From an uncultured Alphaproteobacteria bacterium (GTDB lineage: Bacteria; Pseudomonadota; Alphaproteobacteria; CAAGCB01; CAG-977), in the NCBI GenBank assembly GCA_944393745.1, contig CALYBD010000013.1:1-53643 (forward strand): a DNA stretch of 53,643 bases, in the 5' to 3' direction. The notes under the pieces are model-generated. The model did not search any database. It was not told the DNA's origin and saw only the letters and a program-made list of their open reading frames with translations. Positions 45,278 to 53,643 of the stretch are shown here, one piece after another. Position 1 is the stretch's first letter; every line of letters starts with the position of its first letter. Made by a program: the position numbers and the translations under genes.

Positions 45278-47206
45278 ATGATTTGTTTGAATAAGCTTTG
45301 GGCCGCGGCTCTGATTGTTGTTTTTTTTACCGTTCAGGCGGCCGGCGGCGCTCAGCCGTGGACGACATCAACGCCCAAGGCGGATTCAAACTATAAATAT
45401 TACGTCGGCCGCGGTGAAGCCGATTCCGAAAAAGCGGCTTTTGACCAGGCGGTCAAGGATGCTTATGACCAGGCGGCCAGGGAAAATTTCCCGGCCGAAT
45501 ATTCTTATCAGGCGGATATTTATCAGACGGAAAGTTCTTCGTATCTGACCGAACGGACAATTGTCTCCGGTATTTCCGCACGCTTTGACGGCTTTGAAAA
45601 AGAAGACGAATTTATTCAAAAAACGGATGACGGCTACAGCGTCAAGTTGCTGTATCGTTTTTCCAAAAAAGCCATTGCGCAGGAAAAAGCACGCCTGAAA
45701 AAAATAGCCGATACCCCCAAGAAAAGACAAATGTCCGTTGTCGGCAGCAAATCCGATGCGGCCAAAGGCGTGCTGATCGTTGAAACGGATCCCGTTGACG
45801 GGGCGGCGGTATATGTTGACGGAGATCGGTACGGTCAGACGCCGATGACGTTGTACGGTTCTTTGTCTGCCGGGCGACATACGTTACGGATTGACCACCC
45901 GCGCTATCAGACGGTCAGCGAAGATATCATTACGGTACCGGGAAAAACGGTCAGCGTTAAAAAAACGTTGTTGCCGGCTTTTGCCTCTGTTTCCGTAACA
46001 ACGGAACCCGTTAATGCGGACGTTTATCTGAACGGCCGACCGGTCGGAACGGCTCCGCTGACATACGACAGAATTCCTGTCGAGGAAGAAATCACGATCA
46101 GCCTGCATCATGCGGAAATGGAAAAAATGTCCGTGCCGGTGACTTTGAAAAAAGGGGAAGTCCGGCCGATCAATATTGTATTGCCTGAAAAATCGGCAAA
46201 GATTTCACTTTTTTCTTTTCCGCAAGGGGCGGAGGTCTATATTGATAAACGACGTATCGGCGTAACACCCGTTCGCAATTACACGATTGCCCGCGGATCG
46301 CATACGTTTACCGTTGAAAAGGCCGGCTATGAACCCGTGACACGGTCTTTTGCCGCAAAAGGCGGTGAAACGATCAGCCAAACGGCGGAATTAAAACCCT
46401 TAAACCGGACGCAGACGATTGTTTCCGGAAACAGACCCGTCGTTGCCGTCGGCGGTGTGGATAAGTTTCACCGTTATGAAGAAATTCGTCCGGCCAAAAA
46501 ACACCTGAGTCTGTCTTCTGCCGCGACGGGAGAAGATATTCTGCTGGCGGCAATGCAGTGGTCGTATCCGTCCAATTTTATTCGGGCACGCGTTTCGTAC
46601 GGCCAGCGCAGGTCGGGCGGAACGACGTTTTTTGTCTTTTTGTCTTTTGACGAAAAGAGTTATCAGGATTTGTTCGTCAGACCGCTTCGGCGGGTATTGA
46701 AAAACGTTTCCGACAGCGCATACAGCCGCAAAAAAAATCTGGATTGTTTCTATGAAGCCGAAAAAGAAGGACAAGTCAGTTGCGCCTTTGTTTTTAACAG
46801 AAATCTTTCCGATACGGTTTTTGTAAAAACGGCTCCGATTGAACACGGTTTTTTCAGGGACAAGGCGGATTTTGACGCTTTTGTTCTGATGACGCAGGAC
46901 GACGGGCGGCGTCAGAATATTAAACCGTATGAACGCAGAAAACTGATTTTATCGATTTACGATCGTTCGGGACAAAAACACCAGATTAAAAATGTTCCGC
47001 TGCATATCGGAAAATTCACAACGGATAAAAACAGAAATGTCGTCTTTATGCCGTGGTTTGAAGACGGTTATGAGTCTTTGGTGCGCGTATTCCAGATGCC
47101 GAATCTGGATCCGTCAAACATCAGCCGTGTCGAAGTTCAGCTGACACAGGGTGTCCCCGTTAATAATCCGTATCCGCCGAACCGGAGAAGAAAGAAAAAG
47201 CTGTAA
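45278..47206 (+). CDS. PEGA-domain envelope protein
   Basis: A 642-aa protein with a signal peptide (cleavage near AGGA, residue 25), an LPP20-like N-terminal domain (YYVGRGEADSEKAAFDQAV), and three PEGA repeats at about residues 165-235, 236-305 and 310-375 (AAVYVDGDRYGQTPMTL; ADVYLNGRPVGTAPLTY; AEVYIDKRRIGVTPVRN). The last 250 residues are of unknown fold, ending in a basic RRRKKKL. PEGA repeats are surface or carbohydrate-layer modules. It lies in an operon with two lipoproteins. Confidence 0.78.
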   Translation: MICLNKLWAAALIVVFFTVQAAGGAQPWTTSTPKADSNYKYYVGRGEADSEKAAFDQAVKDAYDQAARENFPAEYSYQADIYQTESSSYLTERTIVSGISARFDGFEKEDEFIQKTDDGYSVKLLYRFSKKAIAQEKARLKKIADTPKKRQMSVVGSKSDAAKGVLIVETDPVDGAAVYVDGDRYGQTPMTLYGSLSAGRHTLRIDHPRYQTVSEDIITVPGKTVSVKKTLLPAFASVSVTTEPVNADVYLNGRPVGTAPLTYDRIPVEEEITISLHHAEMEKMSVPVTLKKGEVRPINIVLPEKSAKISLFSFPQGAEVYIDKRRIGVTPVRNYTIARGSHTFTVEKAGYEPVTRSFAAKGGETISQTAELKPLNRTQTIVSGNRPVVAVGGVDKFHRYEEIRPAKKHLSLSSAATGEDILLAAMQWSYPSNFIRARVSYGQRRSGGTTFFVFLSFDEKSYQDLFVRPLRRVLKNVSDSAYSRKKNLDCFYEAEKEGQVSCAFVFNRNLSDTVFVKTAPIEHGFFRDKADFDAFVLMTQDDGRRQNIKPYERRKLILSIYDRSGQKHQIKNVPLHIGKFTTDKNRNVVFMPWFEDGYESLVRVFQMPNLDPSNISRVEVQLTQGVPVNNPYPPNRRRKKKL

Positions 47207-47217
47207 GGAAAAAACAA

Positions 47218-47859
47218 ATGAAAATAAAGTATCTTTTTTCGGCCGTTTTGTTTTTTTGCCTGAGCGCCTGTCAATATCAGAAGCCGCAGATCGTCATTAT
47301 CGATTCCAATGTTTCGGCTTTTGTTTATCAAGGGGAACGAAGAATCGGCGAAACACCGTTTGCAGGGAAAATTCCCCGTTCCGAAATCGGTAAAGTTTTT
47401 TTGAAACGATCCGGTTATGAAACGGTAAAACTGCCGGCGAAAAAAGTGTACAGCCGGGCTTTGCCGTCTTTTTCCAGTTTGTATACGGACGTGACGTTTA
47501 ACAAGGATTCTTCCAAAGATGATATTCTGGCGGCCATTACGTTGCTGCCGTCGTTGCCGTTGTTTGTCGTAACGGACGCAACGATTTTTTTGAACGGTTC
47601 CTGGATTGAATATATTCCCAATTCGTTTTACGTCGAAATGGTGCCTGTCGGTCAAAAAACGGTTTCCGCGGATTTTCTGCGCAGACTTCAGATTAAGAAT
47701 TTTGCTTTAAAGCTGTATCCCGATATGGCGGCGGGTGATCGGGAAACGGTTATGGCTTTTGCCGAATTGTCGCGGTCTTCCGCGGAAAATGTTGCTGATC
47801 TGCTGATGAAAAACAAAGATCCCGTTTCCTTTGCCGAAGCTGCGGCCGCGGCTTTTTAA
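47218..47859 (+). CDS. Lipoprotein with PEGA-like segment
   Basis: A 213-aa lipoprotein: lipobox LSAC with C18. Residues about 30-62 (VSAFVYQGERRIGETPFAGKI) match the start of a PEGA repeat. A membrane-like stretch near residues 105-125 (LLPSLPLFVVTDATIF) is unusual for a lipoprotein. AAGGAAAA 6 nt ahead supports the start. It overlaps the convergent MerR-type gene by 4 bp. Confidence 0.65.
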   Translation: MKIKYLFSAVLFFCLSACQYQKPQIVIIDSNVSAFVYQGERRIGETPFAGKIPRSEIGKVFLKRSGYETVKLPAKKVYSRALPSFSSLYTDVTFNKDSSKDDILAAITLLPSLPLFVVTDATIFLNGSWIEYIPNSFYVEMVPVGQKTVSADFLRRLQIKNFALKLYPDMAAGDRETVMAFAELSRSSAENVADLLMKNKDPVSFAEAAAAAF

Positions 47860-48656
47860 AAGATCAGACAACGTAATTCATACAACGGATTTGAAAAATT
47901 AAAATCACCGGTAAACAGTTCGGTTTCAAAAATTCGGGCATTATTTTGTTCGTTTAAAATGTTTCCGAAAATCTCGGCGGCTTTGCCGGTTGCGCTTTTC
48001 GGGACGGTTTGACAAATATAATCGGCCGGCGGCAGGACAAGAACATTTTTTTCTTCAGGCGGTATTTTTTCGTCCTGCGGCAAAAATTCCGCATAGACGA
48101 ACTGTTTTGTCTGCCCTTTTTTCCAGACGGTCAAGACACCGTTTTCATAACCGTTCTGCCAGCCGTTATGGGAAATTTGCATTAAAAGATTTGCCAGATT
48201 TTTATTGTAAGACGTCGTGTTTCGATTGCCGTCATACGGGGCGGTCAGGCAGTATTTTTTTGCTAAAAAATGCCGTTCGGGCTTTTTTTGACGCAGGCAG
48301 ATTTCGGATCTTTGTATTTCCCGGCGGACGTTTTTCAGCATAGCGATTTGTTTGTTCAGCTTTTTTAATTTTTGTTCGGCAACGCCGAACCCGTATTCGA
48401 TCAATTTGTTATAGTAAATGTGCGTTTTGTCTTCGGATAAAAAGTTTTTAAGCGTTTTTAACGCGATATCAAGCTCCAGACAAAATTGGATCGCGTCAAT
48501 AATATAGATTTGGGAAAAAGAATAATACCGATATCCGGTCTTTTCGTCCGTATAGGCCGGCGGTAAAATACCGATTTGTTCATAATAACGCAACGATTTA
48601 ATACTGACGTCGGTAATTTTCGATAACAGTCCGATTGTTAAAAGCTTTTGTTTCAT
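47856..48656 (-). CDS. MerR-family regulator with effector domain
   Basis: A MerR regulator: winged helix LLTIGLLSKITDVSIKSLRYYEQIGIL, Y-rich wing GYRYYSFSQIYI, a coiled-coil dimer helix (LKKLNKQIAMLKNVRREIQ) and a C-terminal domain of about 150 residues of the BmrR/GyrI-like ligand-binding type. The ATG at 48656 fits family starts; an ATG at 48677 is possible but would lie over the divergent promoter. It is 81 bp from a MATE pump gene, which it probably activates on binding a drug. Confidence 0.82.
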   Translation of the reverse strand: MKQKLLTIGLLSKITDVSIKSLRYYEQIGILPPAYTDEKTGYRYYSFSQIYIIDAIQFCLELDIALKTLKNFLSEDKTHIYYNKLIEYGFGVAEQKLKKLNKQIAMLKNVRREIQRSEICLRQKKPERHFLAKKYCLTAPYDGNRNTTSYNKNLANLLMQISHNGWQNGYENGVLTVWKKGQTKQFVYAEFLPQDEKIPPEEKNVLVLPPADYICQTVPKSATGKAAEIFGNILNEQNNARIFETELFTGDFNFSNPLYELRCLIF

Positions 48657-48682
48657 TTTATTTCTTGACTTTGCCATAAGGG

Positions 48683-48712
48683 TATACTTTATCTGATAAT
48701 AAGAAGAGTATA
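48683..48712. promoter_or_regulatory. Candidate MerR operator ahead of MATE gene
   Basis: TATACT (48683-48688) and AGTATA (48707-48712) are inverted arms 18 bp apart in the divergent gap. TTGACT at 48665-48670 with TATCTG at 48690-48695 gives a 19-bp spacer, the long spacing MerR activators act on, though the -10 match is poor. Confidence 0.4.
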
Positions 48713-48737
48713 AAAAATAATCAACGGGTTAAAGGAA

Positions 48738-50069
48738 ATGATCAATTCTCTGGACAGGAAAATATCACCGGGCTCTTTGTTAAAATTTGCGTTGCCGACG
48801 ATAGCTTCAACACTGTTAACGGAAGTGTACGGTATTGTTGACGGATTATTTGTCGTTCATTTAGTGGGGACGGACGCTTTATCCGCCGTAAATATTACAT
48901 TCCCGTTGATTTTGGTAACAATTGCGATCGGCATGATGTTCAGTTCCGGCGGCAGCGCTTTGGTGGCCAAACAACTGGGACAGAAAAGAGAACAGGCGGC
49001 ACGTCAAAATTTTTCCTTGATTATACTGGTCGCTTTGATTGCGGGGGTTTTGTTTTCGGTTCTGGGGTTGATCTTTTTAAAACCGTTGTTGTTTTTTTTG
49101 GGCGCTAATGACCAGTTGTATCAGTATTGTTACGAATACGGTCATACGTGTTTGCTTTTTATGCCGCTGATGCTGTTTATGGGCACATTTTCCATGTTTT
49201 ATATTACGCGCGGTAAAGCTGTTTTGGGCTTGATCGTTTCTTCTGTCGGCGGGATCACCAATATTGTTTTGGATTATGTTTTTATCGCCGTTTTTGACAT
49301 GGGGTTGCGCGGGGCGGCTTTGGCAACAGGGATCGGATATGCTTTGTCCGGGATTATCGGCTTTGTATATTTTGCGGTTAACCGAAACGGCAGTCTGTAT
49401 TTTGTCCGTCCGAAATTCAGGTCGTACGTGATTTCCAAAGTCTGCATTAACGGTTCGTCCGAAATGGTAACGAATTTGTCGATTTGTTTTGTGACCGTTT
49501 TGCTCAATAACATTGTGATTCGTCTGGCCGGATCGGACGGTGTTGCCGCGATTACCGTGGTTTTATATATGCAGACGCTGTTGATGTCTGTCTGTTTCGG
49601 GTATTCGATGGGGATTGCGCCGCTGACCAGCTATAATTACGGCAAACGGGAAACGCCGCGTTTAAAAAAGATTTTTTCAATCAGTACGAAAATGATCGGC
49701 GCGATTTCCGCAACGGTGTTCTTTTTATGTGTGTGGCAGTCAAGGTTTTTGATCGGATTGTTTGTCGATGCCGGGACGCATGTTTATGAAATGGCTTTGT
49801 CGGGTTTTAAAGTATTTTCGATTTGTTTTTTGTTTATGGGATTAAATATATATGCTTCGGCGTTGTTTACGGCTTTGTCGGACGGCAGGACATCAGCTTT
49901 GTTATCGTTTTGTCGGACGTTTGTTTTTGTCGTCGGTTTTTTGCTTTTGCTGCCGATTTTATGGCAGATGACGGGGGTTTGGCTGGCTATTCCGTTGGCC
50001 GAAGCGATATCTTTTTTAATGACGCTGTATTATTTCAGGAAATATAAAGATGTTTATAAGTTTGCCTGA
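48738..50069 (+). CDS. MATE family efflux transporter (MepA-like)
   Basis: A 443-aa 12-helix MATE protein: IASTLLTEVYGIVDGLFVVHLVGTDALSA and SSGGSALVAKQLGQ in the first half, with a matching second half. It is of the MepA/DinF side of the family, and unlike the copy at 4040 in most positions. The divergent MerR-type regulator suggests inducible multidrug efflux. AAAGGA is directly before the ATG, and no other start is near. A strong terminator follows. Confidence 0.9.
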   Translation: MINSLDRKISPGSLLKFALPTIASTLLTEVYGIVDGLFVVHLVGTDALSAVNITFPLILVTIAIGMMFSSGGSALVAKQLGQKREQAARQNFSLIILVALIAGVLFSVLGLIFLKPLLFFLGANDQLYQYCYEYGHTCLLFMPLMLFMGTFSMFYITRGKAVLGLIVSSVGGITNIVLDYVFIAVFDMGLRGAALATGIGYALSGIIGFVYFAVNRNGSLYFVRPKFRSYVISKVCINGSSEMVTNLSICFVTVLLNNIVIRLAGSDGVAAITVVLYMQTLLMSVCFGYSMGIAPLTSYNYGKRETPRLKKIFSISTKMIGAISATVFFLCVWQSRFLIGLFVDAGTHVYEMALSGFKVFSICFLFMGLNIYASALFTALSDGRTSALLSFCRTFVFVVGFLLLLPILWQMTGVWLAIPLAEAISFLMTLYYFRKYKDVYKFA

Positions 50070-50072
50070 AAG

Positions 50073-50100
50073 AAAAACCCCGCTGTTCGGCGGGGTTTTT
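50073..50100. terminator. Bidirectional intrinsic terminator (MATE/aspS)
   Basis: AAAAACCCCGC/GCGGGGTTTTT with a 6-nt loop between convergent genes. T-runs follow on both strands. Confidence 0.88.
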
Positions 50101-50111
50101 TATAAGTCAGA

Positions 50112-51899
50112 TTATTTCTTTTCGACTGTTTTGGGCAATTCAACCCGGATATGCAGTTCTTTTAACTGTTTCGGCGTGACTTCGCAAGGTGCCTGCATCA
50201 TCAGATCCTGCGCCATACCGTTCATCGGGAACAAAATGACTTCGCGAATATTCGGTTCGTCTGCCAGCAACATGACCATACGGTCAATTCCCGGAGCAGA
50301 TCCGCCGTGCGGAGGAGCACCGTATTTAAACGCATTAAGCATACCGCCGAATTTTTGTTCAACGACTTCGGGGCCGTATCCCGCGATTTCGAAAGCTTTG
50401 TACATAATATCCGGACGATGGTTTCTGATCGCGCCGGAAGACAGTTCAATGCCGTTGCAGACGATATCGTACTGATACGCATTGATTTCCAGCGGGTCTT
50501 TGTTCAACAAAGCGTCCATTCCGCCCTGCGGCATCGAGAACGGATTGTGCGAAAAGACGATTTGATTTGTTTCTTCGTCCAGTTCAAACATCGGGAAATC
50601 GGTAATCCAGCAGAATCTGAAAGCATTTTTTTCCAACAAATCCAACTGTTCGCAGATTTTTGTGCGTACCTGGCCCGAGAATTTTTCGACTTTTCCTTTC
50701 TTTTCACAGACAAAAAAGATAACATCGCCGTCTTTGACATCGACGGCCGATTTCAAAGCATTAATTCTGTCTTCGTCCAGATTTTTGGCAATTGCGCCTT
50801 TCGGTCCTTCAGGCGTGTAGGTAATAAAGCCGATACCGGGCAGGCCGATTTCACGCGCCCAGCCGTTCATTTTATCGAACCAGCTGCGCGGTTTTGTCGC
50901 TGCTCCCGGAGCCGGAACGGCACGCACAACGGCACCGCGTTCAATCGCATTGGCAAAGATGCCGAACCCGGATCCCGTAAAGATATCGGTAACGTCGGTA
51001 ATGATCAACGGGTTACGCAGATCGGGTTTGTCTGATCCGTATTTCAGCATGGATTCTGCGTAAGGAATACGAGGGAACGGAGCCGCCGTTACGGCGCGCC
51101 CGTTGGAAAATTCTTCAAAGACCCCTTGTAACACGGGTTCAATGGCAGCGAAAACGTCGTCCTGCGTGACAAAGGCCATTTCGAAATCCAGCTGATAAAA
51201 TTCGCCCGGAGAACGATCCGCGCGACTGTCTTCGTCACGGAAACACGGCGCAATTTGGAAATAGCGGTCAAAACCGGAAACCATCAGCAGCTGTTTGAAT
51301 TGCTGCGGCGCCTGCGGCAGAGCATAGAATTTTCCCGGATGCAGCCGTGAAGGCACCAGAAAATCTCGTGCGCCTTCGGGACTGGAGGCTGTTAAAATCG
51401 GTGTTTGGTATTCAACAAACCCTTGTTCGATCATACGTCGGCGGCATGACGCGATGATCTGGGAACGCAACAACATATTTTTATGCAGTTTTTCGCGACG
51501 CAGATCCAAAAAGCGATAACGCAGCCGCGTTTCTTCGGGCTGTTCAAAATCAGCAGCCACCTGCAACGGCAGCATTTCGGCTTCGGATAAAACTTCGGCT
51601 TCACTCACAACCAGTTCTATTTCACCGGTCGGCAGGTTCGGATTGGCATTGTCGTCTTTGCGGACAACAACTTCGCCCGTGACGCAGATCACGCTTTCGG
51701 GACGGCATTTTTCCAGGATTTTAAAAACCGGACTGGAAATATCAACAACACACTGCGTAATACCGTAATGATCGCGCAGATCAATAAAAACCAGATTGCC
51801 GTGGTCGCGTTTGCGATGAATCCAACCGGATAAACGCGCCTGTATGCCGGCGTCCGATGAACGCAGCTGACCACAAGTATGCGAACGATATGTATGCAT
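50112..51899 (-). CDS. aspS: Aspartyl-tRNA synthetase
   Basis: A 595-aa class-II synthetase of the bacterial type: N-terminal OB fold for the anticodon ([23 protein letters not shown]), motif 2 [10 protein letters not shown], the GAD insertion, and motif 3 with [19 protein letters not shown]. It charges tRNA-Asp, possibly also tRNA-Asn if the organism lacks AsnS. Normal length. Confidence 0.96.
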   Translation of the reverse strand: MHTYRSHTCGQLRSSDAGIQARLSGWIHRKRDHGNLVFIDLRDHYGITQCVVDISSPVFKILEKCRPESVICVTGEVVVRKDDNANPNLPTGEIELVVSEAEVLSEAEMLPLQVAADFEQPEETRLRYRFLDLRREKLHKNMLLRSQIIASCRRRMIEQGFVEYQTPILTASSPEGARDFLVPSRLHPGKFYALPQAPQQFKQLLMVSGFDRYFQIAPCFRDEDSRADRSPGEFYQLDFEMAFVTQDDVFAAIEPVLQGVFEEFSNGRAVTAAPFPRIPYAESMLKYGSDKPDLRNPLIITDVTDIFTGSGFGIFANAIERGAVVRAVPAPGAATKPRSWFDKMNGWAREIGLPGIGFITYTPEGPKGAIAKNLDEDRINALKSAVDVKDGDVIFFVCEKKGKVEKFSGQVRTKICEQLDLLEKNAFRFCWITDFPMFELDEETNQIVFSHNPFSMPQGGMDALLNKDPLEINAYQYDIVCNGIELSSGAIRNHRPDIMYKAFEIAGYGPEVVEQKFGGMLNAFKYGAPPHGGSAPGIDRMVMLLADEPNIREVILFPMNGMAQDLMMQAPCEVTPKQLKELHIRVELPKTVEKK

Positions 51900-52004
51900 G
51901 AAGATGAACCCTTTTGAAAATAAAAATAACTTAGAGCATATTGATTTTAGGCGTGTTTTTTGTCAACAGAAAAACTGTTGTTTTTCAGACAAAACGGACT
52001 TTGT

Positions 52005-52730
52005 TTATTCTGTTTGTTCTTCGACGTTTTCCGAATCGGCCGGCGCTTGGGAATCAATAGAATAACCGGCGGCGCGGACGGTACGGATCAGATCGGGTTC
52101 GCCGCCTTCGTTCATGGCCTTGCGCAGTCTTCGGATATGAACATCAACCGTACGCAGTTCGACATGGATATCGGCTCCCCAGACTTCTTTTAATAATTGT
52201 TCGCGCGGAAAAACATGGCGCGGCTGTTCCATTAAAAACTGCAACAGTCTGAATTCCGTCGGCCCCAGATGAACGCAACGATTGCCGCGAAAGACGCGGC
52301 AGGTCGCCAGATCCATTTTGATATCTTCGAAAACCAGTTCGCCTTTGGTCTTTATCGGCTGAACGCGGCGCAACAAAGCGCGGACACGGGCGATTAATTC
52401 AGGCACGGAAAACGGCTTTGTCATATAATCATCCGCCCCGATTGTCAGGCCTTTGATTTTATCGGCTTCTTCGCCGCGTGCCGTCAGCATGATAACCGGT
52501 ACGTTGCGCAGATCATTGTCGTAACGCATTTGTTTACAGATTTCGATGCCGCTGATGCCCGGCAACATCCAGTCCAGCAAAACCAAAGTCGGTTGATTGA
52601 TCTTTATGGCGTTCAAAGCTTTGTCGCCTTCTGTCACGGAGCAGGTTTCAAAACCTTCTTTTCCCAGATTATAACGCAAAAGAGTAACGATATCTTCTTC
52701 GTCTTCGACAATCATAATCTTATCAGTCAT
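52005..52730 (-). CDS. phoB: PhoB-like OmpR-family response regulator
   Basis: A 241-aa response regulator. The receiver domain has the phospho-acceptor D53 (VLLDWMLPG), T83 and K105 (MTKPFSV); the C-terminal winged helix (LGPTEFRLLQFLMEQPRHVF, VDVHIRRLRKAM) matches PhoB, which controls phosphate-starvation genes. It ends with an acidic tail of about 15 residues. No histidine kinase (PhoR) adjoins it here. AAAGGAGAT before the ATG is strong. Confidence 0.85.
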   Translation of the reverse strand: MTDKIMIVEDEEDIVTLLRYNLGKEGFETCSVTEGDKALNAIKINQPTLVLLDWMLPGISGIEICKQMRYDNDLRNVPVIMLTARGEEADKIKGLTIGADDYMTKPFSVPELIARVRALLRRVQPIKTKGELVFEDIKMDLATCRVFRGNRCVHLGPTEFRLLQFLMEQPRHVFPREQLLKEVWGADIHVELRTVDVHIRRLRKAMNEGGEPDLIRTVRAAGYSIDSQAPADSENVEEQTE

Positions 52731-52799
52731 CGGATCTCCTTTGTTTTGTGGACAATGCCAGTATAATGAAAAAAAAACGCTTTGTGTGTTACAAAAAAG

Positions 52800-53441
52800 T
52801 TATGCCTTCAGTGCCAGGATATTTTCGGCGTATTGACCGTTTGCAAAAACGGCGCTGCCCGCGACCAGGACATCGGCGCCGGCCGAACGACATTGCCGTG
52901 CCGTTTCGGCGTTGACCCCGCCGTCAACTTCCAGTTCTATGGGGCGCGATCCGATCATTTTCTTAATCCGTTTCATTTTTTCAAGCTGAGACGAAATAAA
53001 ACTTTGCCCGCCGAATCCGGGGTTAACGGTCATGACCAGGATTAAATCAACCTTGTCCAGAATATATTCCAAAACATTTTCCGGCGTTGAAGGGTTAAGC
53101 GAAACACCGGCCTTAATACCGAAAGATTTCACATATTGCACCAAACGATCCAGATGTTTATCGGCTTCGGCATGAACGGTGATAATATCGGCGCCGGCCT
53201 TGACAAACGGTTCGATGTAGGCCGTTACCGGTTCAATCATCAAATGAACGTCAAAAACTTTTTGCGTATAGGGGCGAACAGCTTTGACGACGGCGGGGCC
53301 GAACGTAATGTTCGGCACAAAATGACCGTCCATAACGTCAATATGAATATAGTCGGCGCCGGCTTCATCAACCGCTTTGATTTCTTCGCCCAGCCGGGCA
53401 AAATCAGCCGAAAGAATACTGGGGGCGATTTTAACGCTCAT
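52800..53441 (-). CDS. rpe: Ribulose-phosphate 3-epimerase
   Basis: A 213-aa TIM-barrel enzyme interconverting ribulose-5-P and xylulose-5-[35 protein letters not shown] (metal ligands His/Asp) and [14 protein letters not shown] are diagnostic, and LEVDGGVN holds the second Asp. TAAGGAGT precedes the ATG. It is upstream of the phoB-like gene on the same strand with 69 bp between. Confidence 0.95.
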   Translation of the reverse strand: MSVKIAPSILSADFARLGEEIKAVDEAGADYIHIDVMDGHFVPNITFGPAVVKAVRPYTQKVFDVHLMIEPVTAYIEPFVKAGADIITVHAEADKHLDRLVQYVKSFGIKAGVSLNPSTPENVLEYILDKVDLILVMTVNPGFGGQSFISSQLEKMKRIKKMIGSRPIELEVDGGVNAETARQCRSAGADVLVAGSAVFANGQYAENILALKA

Positions 53442-53510
53442 GAATAGACTCCTTAGACACTTTACTTTGATCTTATTTTAATTTGCCGTTTGGCGAATAC
53501 AAGTAAAAAA

Positions 53511-53560
53511 CTCTGAACGGTCAAATTTATCGGCAGCCTTTGTCGCGGCTTTTGTTCAGA
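53511..53560. terminator. Long bidirectional hairpin terminator
   Basis: ACTCTGAAC (53511-53519, extended by A/T pairs) and GTTCAGAGT (53552-53560) enclose a 32-nt loop that can form a smaller GCC/GGC stem. Minus-strand tail is TTTTTTACTT, plus-strand tail ATTTTTTTC. It would end the gene entering from the right edge, before the rpe promoter. A small structured RNA is the alternative reading. Confidence 0.6.
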
Positions 53561-53643
53561 GTATTTTTTTCTTTACAGGGGGGGGGGGGGGGTATGACTC
53601 TGAAGGGGACGCAGCGGATCCGATTTTCGTGGTCACGGTTTTT
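53527..53643 (-). CDS. 3' end of an unknown gene with poly-Pro tail
   Basis: A minus-strand frame open to the right edge reads ENRIRCVPFRVI, then five Pro codons made by a C15 run, then CKEKNTLNKSRDKGCR and TAA at 53527. The RIRCVPFR phrase is the only part with protein-like character. The terminator overlaps the last codons, so the true end may be just after the Pro run if the run length differs. The family is not recognised. Confidence 0.4.
   Translation of the reverse strand, partial: KNRDHENRIRCVPFRVIPPPPPCKEKNTLNKSRDKGCR
53578..53592 (+). repeat. 15-G homopolymer
   Basis: Fifteen consecutive G (C on the coding minus strand). Such a tract is prone to slippage in replication and to errors in sequencing. 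It falls at the 3' end of the partial minus-strand gene. Confidence 0.9.

Noticed and set aside
53594-53643. Plus-strand ATG after the G tract as a gene start
   Set aside because: Only 16 codons are visible, and the minus-strand frame with a matching terminator explains the region better.

Overview
The window is 53.6 kb of chromosomal DNA from a Gram-negative bacterium, most probably a host-associated (gut-type) alphaproteobacterium. Evidence: KDO activation (kdsB), a system-I cytochrome c maturation block (ccmF-G-H-I), and ihfB-lapA next to accD, which recalls an alphaproteobacterial gene neighbourhood. The sodium-pumping oxaloacetate decarboxylase, FeoABC ferrous-iron uptake and the missing trp genes beside accD fit an anaerobic or microaerobic, nutrient-scavenging life. 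The lineage assignment is inference; no rRNA is present.

Layout. 1-714: AT-rich edge with an unknown gene and a broken lysozyme-like gene. 715-8330: phosphodiesterase, membrane-anchored flavin-reductase-like protein, SstT, MATE pump, kdsB, HAD phosphatase, rimO. 8340-9928: divergent Rrf2 regulator and cysK sharing an IscR-like operator. 9932-17682: envelope genes (two unknown exported proteins, a DUF2157/DUF4401/GDYXXLXY-like trio, an STT3-like polytopic protein) and thymidine kinase. 17899-24321: oadG-oadA-oadB followed by two overlapping TPR-methyltransferase genes. 24387-25658: nhaA. 25700-25965: dead IS3-type transposase tail. 26017-29167: HExxH metallopeptidase, PD-(D/E)XK nuclease-like protein, TrmN6-like methylase.

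29277-29990 is the most unusual non-coding stretch: tRNA-Ala(GGC), then a 183-bp tandem repeat that copies the last 18 nt of the tRNA each time together with a terminator and several hairpins. It is followed by a CsoR-family regulator with a C-Q-C (CstR-like) ligand pattern, paired with an MnmA-type thiouridylase that lacks the second catalytic cysteine. 31438-36671: GNAT, CoA-transferase, accD, lapA, ihfB, Kef-type antiporter. 36672-40226: ccmF-G-H-I, in which CcmF is full length but has lost the heme-handling motifs. 40367-43005: feoABC. 43011-47859: AMP/thymidine-phosphorylase-like enzyme and a lipoprotein/PEGA operon. 47856-53643: MerR regulator with divergent MATE pump, aspS, phoB-like regulator, rpe, and the 3' end of an unknown gene containing a 15-G/C homopolymer.

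How parts work together. OadGAB would export Na+ on decarboxylating oxaloacetate; SstT and NhaA use or balance the Na+ gradient. Thymidine kinase and the phosphorylase point to nucleoside salvage. Rrf2/CysK and CsoR/MnmA-variant look like two sulfur-linked regulatory pairs. The three observations most worth testing are the tRNA-tail repeat, the CstR-like/MnmA-variant pair and the ligand-less CcmF.
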